Source of the DNA: Candidatus Sigynarchaeota archaeon
Lineage (GTDB): Archaea; Asgardarchaeota; Lokiarchaeia; Sigynarchaeales; Sigynarchaeaceae
NCBI GenBank assembly: GCA_030587525.1
Contig: JAUQYW010000490.1
Span: 1 to 8,297 of the forward strand
DNA: 8,297 nucleotides
Direction of reading: 5' to 3'
Shown: positions 1 through 7,160 of the stretch, piece after piece
Numbering within the stretch: position 1 is the first letter of the stretch
How the letters are laid out: each line of letters starts with the position of its first letter
Translations under genes and position numbers: made by a program
The notes under the pieces: generated by a model
The model's input: the letters and a program-made list of their open reading frames with translations, nothing else
What the model was told of the DNA's origin: nothing
Databases searched by the model: none

Positions 1-164
1 CACGAGATAGTGCTGGTCTTGTTCCGGGTTTCCTGGAACAGCTCATACGTGAATTTATTTCCTGGTTGCACTCCCACGTAGTTCGCGGCACCCGATGCCG
101 AGGCCATCATCGCAAATAATATACATGATGATAATCCCAAGCCTAATAGTATGTATTTTTTCGT
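1..164 (-). CDS. Secreted protein, N-terminal part (runs off left edge), probable ACG start
   Basis: Only the first 54 codons are in the window. Read from 164 downward, the product starts with two lysines, then a hydrophobic stretch (residues 4-20) ending in small residues (ASASGA, 21-27). This is a classical Sec signal peptide, probably cleaved near residue 26-28. The mature part begins NYVGVQPGNKFTYELF, a style common at the start of secreted Asgard proteins (my recollection, not a search). The frame has TGA and TAG stops just upstream and no ATG or GTG before codon 19. GGTGAT at 175-170 sits 5 nt ahead of the ACG codon at 164-162, exactly where the start should be. Alternatives are TTG at 140, which loses the lysines, or ATG at 110, which loses the signal peptide. 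It follows the transporter gene by 17 nt and is probably co-transcribed with it. The function of the mature protein is unknown. Confidence 0.7.
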
Positions 165-169
165 TTGCT

Positions 170-178
170 ATCACCCTC
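170..178 (-). promoter_or_regulatory. Shine-Dalgarno site of the secreted protein gene
   Basis: The minus strand reads GAGGGTGAT, of which GGTGAT pairs with the usual archaeal 16S 3' end. It lies between the transporter stop (182) and the ACG codon (164), leaving a 5-nt spacer. The same spacing is seen for the small ORF at 7777. This site is the main reason for placing the start at ACG. Confidence 0.6.
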
Positions 179-181
179 GTT

Positions 182-1741
182 TTATTTCACGAACTTCGAT
201 TTTCCAGATTCATCAAGCCGCTCAGCACGCTTCTTTTCATGGATCGAAACGAGAGCGGTATGAAGATCTTCCAATTTTTTGCGATCGAGCGGATACCACT
301 TCCACGCGATCGCGCCGATTACCGCCAATATCGAAGGAACGAGCAAAGCAACGACCGCCACGCCGAGCATCGCGTTTGGATAGCCACCGCGAGCGACCAT
401 TGCCGTGTCCGTAGGATCCCCGGCATTCGCTGGCAAGAGACCGAAAGCAGCCATGACCGCTGGAACGATGGCAAGCGCGACGCTGATCATGGGCTTGCTG
501 AAAATACAACCGATACCAGCGTAGATGGACTCATGACGCTCGCCCGTGAGAAATTCATCGTAATCGATGGTATCACCACGCATCGGGTTATGATACACGA
601 AATCCGTGACCAATCCGAAGAATCCTATTCCAAGTCCAATACCGAGCAATAATACATTATTCGGAAGTCCATACAAGCTATATCGAGCGAAGGGTGAAGG
701 GATCGCACCTAAGAAAGCGATGAAGAACCCTATTGCTTGGCAGATCAAGCCGAGCTGCATCGCGGTCTTGATATCTCGCTTTTTCGGAATTTGAAGCTGG
801 ACAATCACGCCCACGACCGCTCCGATGACGAGCAACCCTACCGGCAACAAAATGTCGACGAAACCCCAGGTTGGATTCAGCTTCGGGACACCAGTTACCA
901 AGCCGAGCAGCCACTCGAACATGAACGTGAGAGCCGTGAGCAAGATGTTGAGAATCCCTACCGAGATGCCATCGTAAATGATGTAGATGCGGCCTGACGG
1001 GTTCTTGAATATGTACTTGAAGGACGTCTTGAACGATTCTTCTTTATCCGCCGGGGGCAAGAATTCCTGGCGTTCCTTGACCCATTTCACGAGTAACAAC
1101 CACGGGAGATACGCAAGTACTCCGAAAACGACCACAAATACCTGGAACGCTTGAATGGATGCCGGGGTCGGATTCGTGAGAAACACGAGCGGGAGGCTTC
1201 CAGAGCCAAGGCCGCCGATCAATGACAAGATGGCATATAAAATAGCGACTCGAGTACGTTCGGTCGAGGCAAACGTCATCTGGGGTAACAAGGCAACGTG
1301 CGCCAAATATATAATCGTAAAAAACGTGTCATACAAGGCTTGACTTGCCAGGTACCAGATAAACAAGGGAATCTGGTATGCTGCACCGCCTTCTCTCAAA
1401 CGCCACGTCGACGGCGGGAAGAACACGACAATAAACGCGATCGTGAATAATGGCGCGCACCACTTTATCCAAGGAATGTAACGGCCCGACCGTGTTTTTG
1501 TACGGTTCTGGAGAATTCCAAAAATGGGGTCATTTGTGACGTTCCAGATTGCAAAGAGAATTTGTGCCCAGATGATCAAATCCCAACCAAGACCCATCCA
1601 TTTATAATAAAATGCTTGAATTTGACCCATGAAGGAGCCAAAAAATGATCCGGGAAGTGCGCCCAAATTATACCCGAAATATTCCTTGGGTGTAATTGGA
1701 TCGCGCTCGAATTGACTAACTTTCTTTTCGGTTTCGGCCAT
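182..1741 (-). CDS. GPH-family (MelB-like) MFS cation symporter
   Basis: A 519-residue polytopic protein with about 12 hydrophobic segments, the usual size for the glycoside-pentoside-hexuronide:cation symporter family. The family signature is clear: W66-N-x-x-N70-D71-P in helix II, followed by the loop NRTKTRSGRYIPW (79-91), corresponding to the MelB loop that ends GKFKPW. The family's mid-protein signature is also present (DYDEFLTGERHESIY in the second half). By eye-alignment to E. coli MelB, the cation residue Asp55 is Asn67, Asn58 is Asn70 and Asp59 is Asp71. The sugar-binding Asp19 and Asp124 are not conserved. Transport of a sugar or other polar solute by cation symport is therefore the family-level inference, and the substrate is open. 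It starts at ATG 1741 with no Shine-Dalgarno site. Its TATA box predicts an almost leaderless mRNA. Confidence 0.85.
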   Translation of the reverse strand: MAETEKKVSQFERDPITPKEYFGYNLGALPGSFFGSFMGQIQAFYYKWMGLGWDLIIWAQILFAIWNVTNDPIFGILQNRTKTRSGRYIPWIKWCAPLFTIAFIVVFFPPSTWRLREGGAAYQIPLFIWYLASQALYDTFFTIIYLAHVALLPQMTFASTERTRVAILYAILSLIGGLGSGSLPLVFLTNPTPASIQAFQVFVVVFGVLAYLPWLLLVKWVKERQEFLPPADKEESFKTSFKYIFKNPSGRIYIIYDGISVGILNILLTALTFMFEWLLGLVTGVPKLNPTWGFVDILLPVGLLVIGAVVGVIVQLQIPKKRDIKTAMQLGLICQAIGFFIAFLGAIPSPFARYSLYGLPNNVLLLGIGLGIGFFGLVTDFVYHNPMRGDTIDYDEFLTGERHESIYAGIGCIFSKPMISVALAIVPAVMAAFGLLPANAGDPTDTAMVARGGYPNAMLGVAVVALLVPSILAVIGAIAWKWYPLDRKKLEDLHTALVSIHEKKRAERLDESGKSKFVK

Positions 1742-1767
1742 AATGATTCATTTGCAAGGTGTCGTAC

Positions 1768-1775
1768 TAAATAAA
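1768..1775 (-). promoter_or_regulatory. TATA box of the transporter gene
   Basis: The minus strand reads TTTATTTA in an AT-rich setting. Its centre is about 30 nt from the ATG at 1741, so a start about 26 nt downstream falls near 1745. That gives a leader of only a few nucleotides, consistent with the lack of a Shine-Dalgarno site. Confidence 0.5.
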
Positions 1776-1801
1776 ATGATGTGTCTTGCTTGTCGTCAAC
1801 C

Positions 1802-1831
1802 AAAAAAAAGGTTACATCAGCAAAAAAAAAA
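1802..1831 (-). terminator. Double U-tract terminator of the methyltransferase gene
   Basis: On the minus strand, a run of ten T (1831-1822) and a run of eight T (1809-1802) begin 22 nt after the methyltransferase stop. There is no strong hairpin ahead of them. This is the usual form of archaeal intrinsic termination. It separates the gene from the transporter promoter at 1768-1775. Confidence 0.7.
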
Positions 1832-1852
1832 TCTTGCGCTCCCGTGCAAAGC

Positions 1853-3247
1853 CTATTTCTCCCAGACATATATGCATTTCCGCACTTCTTCCTTTCCATA
1901 GGTGCCCATTTGCTGGCTGCTGTTTCCCTTCCCGATGGGCAGCTTGAAAATCGTCTTCACGCGCAAGCCGGCCTTGATCGCGATCTCTGACAGGATGATG
2001 TCCACGGGGATGACAATGCCCGCGAAGCGCACGTTGTCGTTGATGTAGTAGATCTTCCCGCCATCTTTCAAGACCCGCGCCATCTCGTGGATGATGAAAC
2101 TATGCTCGAAGAAATAATTTTTTATCAACCGGAACACGTTCGAGTTGTTAAGTTTCTCGTTTTGCTTGAATTCATCGAAAGTTTTGATGATATGGCTGAG
2201 TAACTCGATCGAGTTGAACGCGTCGACTGCACGTTCAAACCTCGCCAGGTTACCACGCGTGGCATAGAGGTTTTTCAAGAAATCGATCTTTTCCCGGTTT
2301 TCCACGGTGCACGTGAGCAAGCTCTGGCGCAGCTGCCTGATTTGCATTTCGTCAACACCCAGGAATGCCAGCTCCAGCGGGTAGACGCGCGTGTAATCGT
2401 ACCGGTTCAAGTATGGCGGCGACGAGATGACGAGGTCGATCGAGCGATCCGGCACTTCCTGGAACAGCTCGAAATTCGACCCGTGGCGCAGATCCATCCG
2501 TGCTTGCTTTTTCCTCGGATCCAGGCGCCAGAACGACTGCAAGTCATCAACCATGTTGCCCAGCTGGGTGAATAAGGCCGCTTCGAACGGGTAAATCCTG
2601 GTCTTCGTGTATTCTGCCTTGGGCTTTCCAGACTTGGAGTCCCACCGCAGGAATTGACCGGCCTTCTCGGTGAAGCTCACCTTTTCCAAGATACTCAAGC
2701 AAGCGAATCGAAAGATCTCCCGGAGCGACGCATCGGTCACGCTATGCTCGAGATAGTACCGGAACGCGTTCAGCTTCCGTTCGGTATCGTTTGAAAAGGC
2801 TTTTTCCGTGATCCGGACGTGCTTGAAATCGGTGTCCGTTGATGTGGGCATATTCAGGAGAGTCAAAGTCTTTAATTCCTTGATACCAGCCTTGAGCACG
2901 GTGATATCCACCTGCTCGGCCAGCAACCTGGCCTTGAACACGAAGGGACCGACCGGCAACAATTCCATCCCGATGGAATCGATGTCGTTTTCCCTTGCCG
3001 AGAGCAAGGTCGTGCCCAGGCCTGCGAACGGGTCGAGAACGGTACCTGCCTTCACCCCCGAATCGGCGATCAAGAGATTGACCAGCTTGGCAGAGAATCC
3101 TTCCTGGTACCTGAACCACCGGTAGAACGGGGCATCCTTGTTTGCCTGGTAACTGACAACTTGCCGGCTGAGGTCTTGATTGACCCGGATGAGTGGCCGG
3201 TATTTTTCCTCGTAACTTGACAGGTGTTCGGTGAGGTCCTCGGTCAT
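1853..3247 (-). CDS. Solitary site-specific DNA methyltransferase, N4-cytosine type
   Basis: A 464-residue protein with the AdoMet-dependent DNA methylase core. A motif X-like segment is at 45-56 (FRYQEGFSAKLV). Motif I, which binds AdoMet, is DPFAGLGTT at 72-80. The catalytic motif IV is SPPY at 276-279, followed by RYDYTRVYPLELAFLG. The C-terminal part ends with a Rossmann-like strand region around ARVLKDGGKIYYIN. SPPY is typical of N4-cytosine enzymes, whereas adenine enzymes usually have DPPY or NPPY. About 195 residues separate motifs I and IV and probably hold the target-recognition region. No restriction endonuclease is adjacent: the flanking genes are a beta-helix membrane protein and a transporter, each with its own promoter. 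A role in epigenetic marking is therefore as likely as restriction. It starts at ATG 3247 with no good Shine-Dalgarno site. Confidence 0.85.
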   Translation of the reverse strand: MTEDLTEHLSSYEEKYRPLIRVNQDLSRQVVSYQANKDAPFYRWFRYQEGFSAKLVNLLIADSGVKAGTVLDPFAGLGTTLLSARENDIDSIGMELLPVGPFVFKARLLAEQVDITVLKAGIKELKTLTLLNMPTSTDTDFKHVRITEKAFSNDTERKLNAFRYYLEHSVTDASLREIFRFACLSILEKVSFTEKAGQFLRWDSKSGKPKAEYTKTRIYPFEAALFTQLGNMVDDLQSFWRLDPRKKQARMDLRHGSNFELFQEVPDRSIDLVISSPPYLNRYDYTRVYPLELAFLGVDEMQIRQLRQSLLTCTVENREKIDFLKNLYATRGNLARFERAVDAFNSIELLSHIIKTFDEFKQNEKLNNSNVFRLIKNYFFEHSFIIHEMARVLKDGGKIYYINDNVRFAGIVIPVDIILSEIAIKAGLRVKTIFKLPIGKGNSSQQMGTYGKEEVRKCIYVWEK

Positions 3248-3308
3248 GCGGTCGCCGCCGTCTTGATTTGCGATGGTCGTGGCATTGATGGATAGTAAAA
3301 GGTCGCGG

Positions 3309-3315
3309 TATAAAG
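3309..3315 (-). promoter_or_regulatory. TATA box of the methyltransferase gene
   Basis: The minus strand reads CTTTATA, close to the archaeal consensus. A start about 26 nt downstream would be near 3286, giving a leader of about 39 nt before ATG 3247. It lies in the 135-bp gap after the beta-helix gene, where no convincing terminator is visible. Confidence 0.5.
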
Positions 3316-3382
3316 TCGTGATTATTGCCGAACTAATATCACGAAAACGATGGCTTTTTTGCAGAACCCGATTGAAAGCACT

Positions 3383-5446
3383 CTACAATTTCGTCGCTTT
3401 CGAGCGTTCCCGGTCTTTCCATTCCGCGAAGTACTTGTCGATTTGCGCGACGAACTTGTCGAAATCGTTATCCTTCAATTCCATGCACTTTCCATCGATG
3501 ATGAACCCGAGATCATCCGACCAGTCCAGAATCAAGGGAAGCACCTTCTGCATGTCAATTCCCAGCGCGGTGCACAGTTCCGGAATGGCAACACGCCGTG
3601 AAGTTTTGAACCGCTTGATTATCTCGGCAAAAATCTTGGTGGTCTCGATGCGATCCTGGATCGTGGTAAAGATGGCCTTGAAATTGCCCTTGACCGCTTC
3701 GTTTTTGAGGTGTTCAAGGTTTTTTATGATGGCATCGATATCCCCGGATGGAGAGATCTGAGGCATGGCCCGAAACCGTTCGTTAATGCTCGATTCCCAC
3801 GCGTCGTTGACGAGCGTTCGCGCCTTGCGATACGCGTTATCAGCTGAAGAGAATGGTTTCTTCAACGATGAGCACTTCAACTCGAGCTTCGCCAGGTCAA
3901 TGGCTCTTAGAGCTTCCATCCAGCGCTGGCCTTTCATTAGGGTCGATGCGCTCTCGATCTTGCGGGAGAACTGGGCGAATTCCAGATCCGCGGCCGCTTT
4001 TCGATGCTTGATGGCGATTTTCACGAGTCCCACCATCATGCCAATGACGATCAAAATGAAATAGATGGTGGAGCACGTGATGGCCAGGATGGTCGCAATG
4101 CGGATGTTTTGGTCCCGCACCTCGTCATAAATGCACCCCTCGTTGATGAAATTGTCGTTGTAATCGTTATACGGTGAATCCCGGTAGATGTAAATGCAAT
4201 AACTGGCGGAGATCGTGTTGTTTCGCATGATGTTGCGGGTTGAATTCCAAAAACAGATGCCGCGTTCGCTGCCCGAAATCTCGTTCGAGAGGATGTCACA
4301 TCGAGACGAGTTTATCAACACTATTGCCATGTTGGTGTTGTTCAACAGCCGATTCCTGGCAATGGTACAATTCTGGGATTCCAGGAGGTAAATTGTTTTA
4401 CCCCAACCATCTTCACCCCCGTTCCCGCTCAGCTCGTTTTCCGAAACCGTGACCCGTTCCGACGAAACCACGGCTATGCCACCGGCGGACCAATATTCGC
4501 TGTTGTTGACAAGGCTATTCCCCTTGATGAGGCTTTCACTTGAATTTTCGAGCCAGATCCCGAAACACCGGTCGGAATAACCAGCTATCAGGTTGTATGA
4601 TGCCGTGGAGTTGCGTATCAAGCATCGCGGGGAATCAAAAACCGCGAGCCCCATCCCTCTATTCATCGAGAAATTGCAATTTTCGACGTGAGCATCCGGC
4701 GTCTCCGAAATTGACATGCCAGTATAACAACCCCGGCACGTTATGTTTTCGAACGAGACTTGGTGAGATTGCCAGATAGTAAAACCCGTGCCATATGTCA
4801 CGCCAGTCATAAGAAAGTCGTGAATGCGCACCTGGGTTGAATTGTGAATGAATACGCCATCATAACTTTGTATCCCCGAGCAATATCCCGAAATCGCAAT
4901 GTCCGTCGAGTTTTTCACAAACATCGCTCGCATATGCTGGATCATCGAAATGTTGGCAAAATCAAGGTGGTATGATGAGATGACATTGATCCCATAAAAA
5001 TTGTCAAAGAATGAACAATTATCGATTATTAAATTGGAGCAATTGGATATCTGAATACCATAGAGAACGGATGAAGCATTGATGTAGGCATCCGAGAGAT
5101 AGCAATTTTCAATGACGAGGTACCGGTTGACGTTCGTGATATTGATGCATGAAGTTACATTTGCGGCGTCGATCGAAAAATTTACGATGCGGTGCGCAGT
5201 AGCAGGCGTGAGGCCATCCGTGCCGTTTCCACTGCAGAATGCATCGACGGCAGCGTTCCCGTTTAAATAGATGGTACTGTGAGCGGAATATGACTGGTTA
5301 ACTTTCGCGAGATTGGCTCGATCAGGTTGGCGGGAATCATCGTGATTAACGAAAAGAGGGAAGATCAACAGGATCGCCATGAAAAGTACGAGTAACATGG
5401 CGCCTGGCACGTTATGCTGTTTCGATGCTTTGATGCGGGCCCGCAA
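3383..5446 (-). CDS. NosD-like beta-helix surface protein with TM anchor and cytosolic winged-helix tail
   Basis: A 687-residue protein in three parts. Residues 1-33 are a signal peptide or signal anchor: a basic start (MRARIKASK), then hydrophobic 16-33. Residues about 85-440 are repeated short parallel beta-helix units of the NosD/PbH1 type, recurring as 'NCS..I..N.' and 'GI.....S.....N'. A transmembrane helix spans about 449-476, followed by basic IKHRK, so the C-terminus is inside. The tail (482-687) is helical, with a TPR/MIT-like stretch around 505-525, and ends in a probable winged helix (615-660: RRVAIPELCTALGI, then a wing ending at DGKCMEL) like PCI-type domains. Twenty N-x-S/T sequons lie in the outer part and none in the tail. 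I chose the TTG start at 5446 because GAGGAGG lies 9 nt upstream and the basic signal-peptide n-region is then kept. Its ligand and its inner partner are unknown. Confidence 0.8.
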   Translation of the reverse strand: MRARIKASKQHNVPGAMLLVLFMAILLIFPLFVNHDDSRQPDRANLAKVNQSYSAHSTIYLNGNAAVDAFCSGNGTDGLTPATAHRIVNFSIDAANVTSCINITNVNRYLVIENCYLSDAYINASSVLYGIQISNCSNLIIDNCSFFDNFYGINVISSYHLDFANISMIQHMRAMFVKNSTDIAISGYCSGIQSYDGVFIHNSTQVRIHDFLMTGVTYGTGFTIWQSHQVSFENITCRGCYTGMSISETPDAHVENCNFSMNRGMGLAVFDSPRCLIRNSTASYNLIAGYSDRCFGIWLENSSESLIKGNSLVNNSEYWSAGGIAVVSSERVTVSENELSGNGGEDGWGKTIYLLESQNCTIARNRLLNNTNMAIVLINSSRCDILSNEISGSERGICFWNSTRNIMRNNTISASYCIYIYRDSPYNDYNDNFINEGCIYDEVRDQNIRIATILAITCSTIYFILIVIGMMVGLVKIAIKHRKAAADLEFAQFSRKIESASTLMKGQRWMEALRAIDLAKLELKCSSLKKPFSSADNAYRKARTLVNDAWESSINERFRAMPQISPSGDIDAIIKNLEHLKNEAVKGNFKAIFTTIQDRIETTKIFAEIIKRFKTSRRVAIPELCTALGIDMQKVLPLILDWSDDLGFIIDGKCMELKDNDFDKFVAQIDKYFAEWKDRERSKATKL

Positions 5447-5455
5447 GTTCGTTTT

Positions 5456-5462
5456 CCTCCTC
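5456..5462 (-). promoter_or_regulatory. Shine-Dalgarno site deciding the TTG start of the beta-helix gene
   Basis: The minus strand reads GAGGAGG, 9 nt upstream of the TTG at 5446. The next candidate, the ATG at codon 17, has no such site and would remove the basic residues of the signal peptide. Confidence 0.7.
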
Positions 5463-5530
5463 TTTGTAGGAACGCGGCGTTGCTACTTGGTAACCGCAGA
5501 ATCCTTCAAGATAGTCAAGAAATAGAGCGA

Positions 5531-5537
5531 TAATAAA
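5531..5537 (-). promoter_or_regulatory. TATA box of the beta-helix gene
   Basis: The minus strand reads TTTATTA within AGCTTTATTATC. A start about 26 nt downstream would be near 5508 and give a leader of about 60 nt that contains the Shine-Dalgarno site. Confidence 0.45.
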
Positions 5538-5561
5538 GCTGACACGCATCGTGTTTCAAGG

Positions 5562-5575
5562 AAAAAATGAAAAAA
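5562..5575 (-). terminator. U-tract terminator of the seven-helix membrane protein gene
   Basis: The minus strand reads TTTTTTCATTTTTT, two T6 runs starting 13 nt after the stop codon at 5589. No stem precedes it. A small palindrome (ACACG-CAT-CGTGT, 5542-5554) lies just beyond and may be chance. Confidence 0.6.
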
Positions 5576-5588
5576 GGAGGCAATTCGG

Positions 5589-6347
5589 TTATGTTCCCCA
5601 GCGCGACGCGCCCATGGCCATGAAGATGATACCAACGGTCTTCATCGTCGTCTGGATGAGGTACATGTACAGCGTCACGTCGGTGCCGAGCGCGCTGTTC
5701 AGCGCGGCAATCAGGCCCGCGTTCACCGCGAGCGCCGCCACCCCGTAGAGGATGAAGGCCAAGATGATGATGACCGCGGTTGTCCGGATGCGACCCGATG
5801 ATTTCCTGGCGATGTTGAGGAACACGAAGAACAAGATAAGCATGCCAAGCTGGGGCAAGATACCGAGGGTCGAGATGAACTCGAAATCCGCCATCGTGTT
5901 TACGGGCCAGAACAGCGTGAGCAGCGAGCCAGCAATCATGATGTAAGCGAAGATGCCCTTGAACTTGAATTCGAGAATCTTCCTATCGACGATGAAGACA
6001 ATGTACGCCAGGCCGCAACCGATGATTAATTGACCAAGCTTCCAGAAGGTTGTGACCTGGATATCGAAGCACATTGACCCAATGCAAATATTAGTCCAGC
6101 TCACATACAGCGTCGTGTCGAACTTCGTGTATATGAAGTCGAACACCATGTAGAAAAGCCGGGACACGAGCAAGCACACGATGAGGGTGAGCATGGCACG
6201 CATGAACGCGTGCGCGATGGCATATTCCTCGCCGCGGCGCCGTATAAGTTTGACCGAGATGAAGGTGATCGTGAGGATCTTAATCACGAGGATAAAACAA
6301 GTCAGATAGAAGACGAGAGGTATGTATTCCGGTGCTAGTTGCGCCAT
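5589..6347 (-). CDS. Seven-transmembrane protein of unknown family
   Basis: A 252-residue, almost wholly hydrophobic protein with seven predicted helices at about 9-33, 47-69, 97-120, 129-148, 158-180, 187-214 and 224-247. Basic residues cluster in loops 1-2 (RRR, 36-38), 3-4 (DRKILEFKFK) and 5-6 (ARKSSGRIR). By the positive-inside rule the N-terminus is outside and the C-terminus inside. The long 2-3 outer loop carries two cysteines (88 and 93). Helix VII contains a buried lysine (K236) followed by TVGIIFMAMGASR. The frame stays open to GTG 6389, but the TATA box at 6395-6403 places transcription start near 6373, downstream of that GTG. ATG 6347 also has a GTGAT site (6356-6352) with a 4-nt spacer. 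I do not recognise the family. A receptor-like sensor and a rhodopsin-like protein are both possible but unproven. Confidence 0.75.
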   Translation of the reverse strand: MAQLAPEYIPLVFYLTCFILVIKILTITFISVKLIRRRGEEYAIAHAFMRAMLTLIVCLLVSRLFYMVFDFIYTKFDTTLYVSWTNICIGSMCFDIQVTTFWKLGQLIIGCGLAYIVFIVDRKILEFKFKGIFAYIMIAGSLLTLFWPVNTMADFEFISTLGILPQLGMLILFFVFLNIARKSSGRIRTTAVIIILAFILYGVAALAVNAGLIAALNSALGTDVTLYMYLIQTTMKTVGIIFMAMGASRWGT

Positions 6348-6394
6348 GATGATCACGATTAAACGAATATAAGCGACTCTAGATTGCACAGAGA

Positions 6395-6403
6395 TAATAT
6401 AAA
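6395..6403 (-). promoter_or_regulatory. TATA box of the seven-helix protein gene
   Basis: The minus strand reads TTTATATTA, a near-consensus archaeal TATA box. The predicted start near 6373 gives a leader of about 26 nt to ATG 6347 and excludes the upstream in-frame GTG at 6389. The rest of 6404-6506 is AT-rich non-coding sequence after the radical SAM remnant, with only one weak T5 run near 6489. Confidence 0.6.
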
Positions 6404-6506
6404 TGATTCACTTGAAGCATAAAACGTGGATCTACAAGGTATTTTGCTTGATAATTTGCTATTTTTCTATACTTGCCTCGATTGGTTCAAAAACTCACTA
6501 CAAAGG

Positions 6507-7160
6507 TTACGTAATTCGCTTTAAAATCTTGTCCGTCACGAGTTCAAAAATATCCGCCGTTTTTCCCGTGATTCTTCCATGCGTGCGCAGCCAATGTTGA
6601 GTGGTTCCTTTATACTGCGCAAAACGCAATTTTCGTGCGCTGAAATCGCCTTTAAACACGAGATCGTGGCGTCCAGCCTTGCCACGCTGCTTCCTCCATT
6701 CCGGCATGGTGATCCTTGTCTTCACGCGCTCATGCAAGCCAGTGCCGGGAATCGGATAAGGAAAAGAGTAGGACAGGTAGTCGAGAGGAAGGCTCGATGA
6801 GAAGTGAAGCGTTTCCAAGAGGGATTCGCTTGTTTCACCCGGATACCCGAGAATGAAGAAGGCACCTGTTTCCATGCCTGCAGCTTTTGCAGCGGTCACT
6901 GCTCGGCGAGCATCGGAAAGCACGATCCGCTTTCCGATGATGTTCAACATGCCTGCATTGCCGGATTCGATGCCGAAGAACACGCGGCGACATCCAGCCC
7001 TGGCCATGATGGACGCTAGGTCCTTGCCAAGATGATCCGCGCGGCTCAAGCACATCCATTCAAGGTCGAGATTCTCGGATACCAAGAGATCGCAGATTTC
7101 AATCGTGCGCTTGTGATTATGTGTGAAGCAATCGTCTTGGAAAAAGACGATTTTGCCCCA
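6507..7160 (-). pseudogene. Radical SAM protein, C-terminal remnant lacking the [4Fe-4S] cysteine motif
   Basis: The frame is recognisable from codon 7160 downward. It opens WGKIVFFQDDCFT, the family's usual 'F.DD.FT' strand, then continues EWMCLSRADHL, FFGIESG (the 'GIESG' strand), GAFFILGYPGET and PYPIPGTGL, all in the order expected for B12-binding-type radical SAM proteins. The N-terminal half is missing: there is no CxxxCxxC motif and no cobalamin domain. Upstream of 7160 the frame reads unrelated residues and stops at 7202. It has no ATG or GTG in the upstream stretch. The first possible start is a TTG at 7085 with no clear Shine-Dalgarno site, and it would give 192 residues without the cluster-binding part. 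A functional enzyme is therefore unlikely. The missing 5' end coincides with the start of the divergent heme protein gene. The C-terminal end looks intact. Confidence 0.75.

Noticed and set aside
95..652. Long plus-strand frame opposite the transporter gene.
   Set aside because: It is the antisense shadow of a clear GPH transporter. Its translation is rich in Arg/His/Asp with no domain or hydrophobic pattern.
30..2470. A 15-base match, TTCCTGGAACAGCTC, at 30-44 and 2456-2470, which might be a repeat.
   Set aside because: Both copies lie in coding frames and encode the same ELFQE peptide with the same codons. The match does not extend further, so chance and codon preference explain it.
5542..5554. 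Palindrome ACACG-CAT-CGTGT as a hairpin terminator.
   Set aside because: It lies after the T runs in the direction of transcription and is only five base pairs. The T runs alone fit archaeal termination.
6348..6389. N-terminal extension of the seven-helix protein from GTG 6389.
   Set aside because: The TATA box at 6395-6403 is only about 6 nt upstream of that GTG, so transcription should begin downstream of it.
6403..6600. A plus-strand frame of 65 codons between the seven-helix gene promoter and the radical SAM remnant.
   Set aside because: Its second half is antisense to clear radical SAM coding sequence, and there is no ribosome site. Its first half is simply AT-rich DNA.
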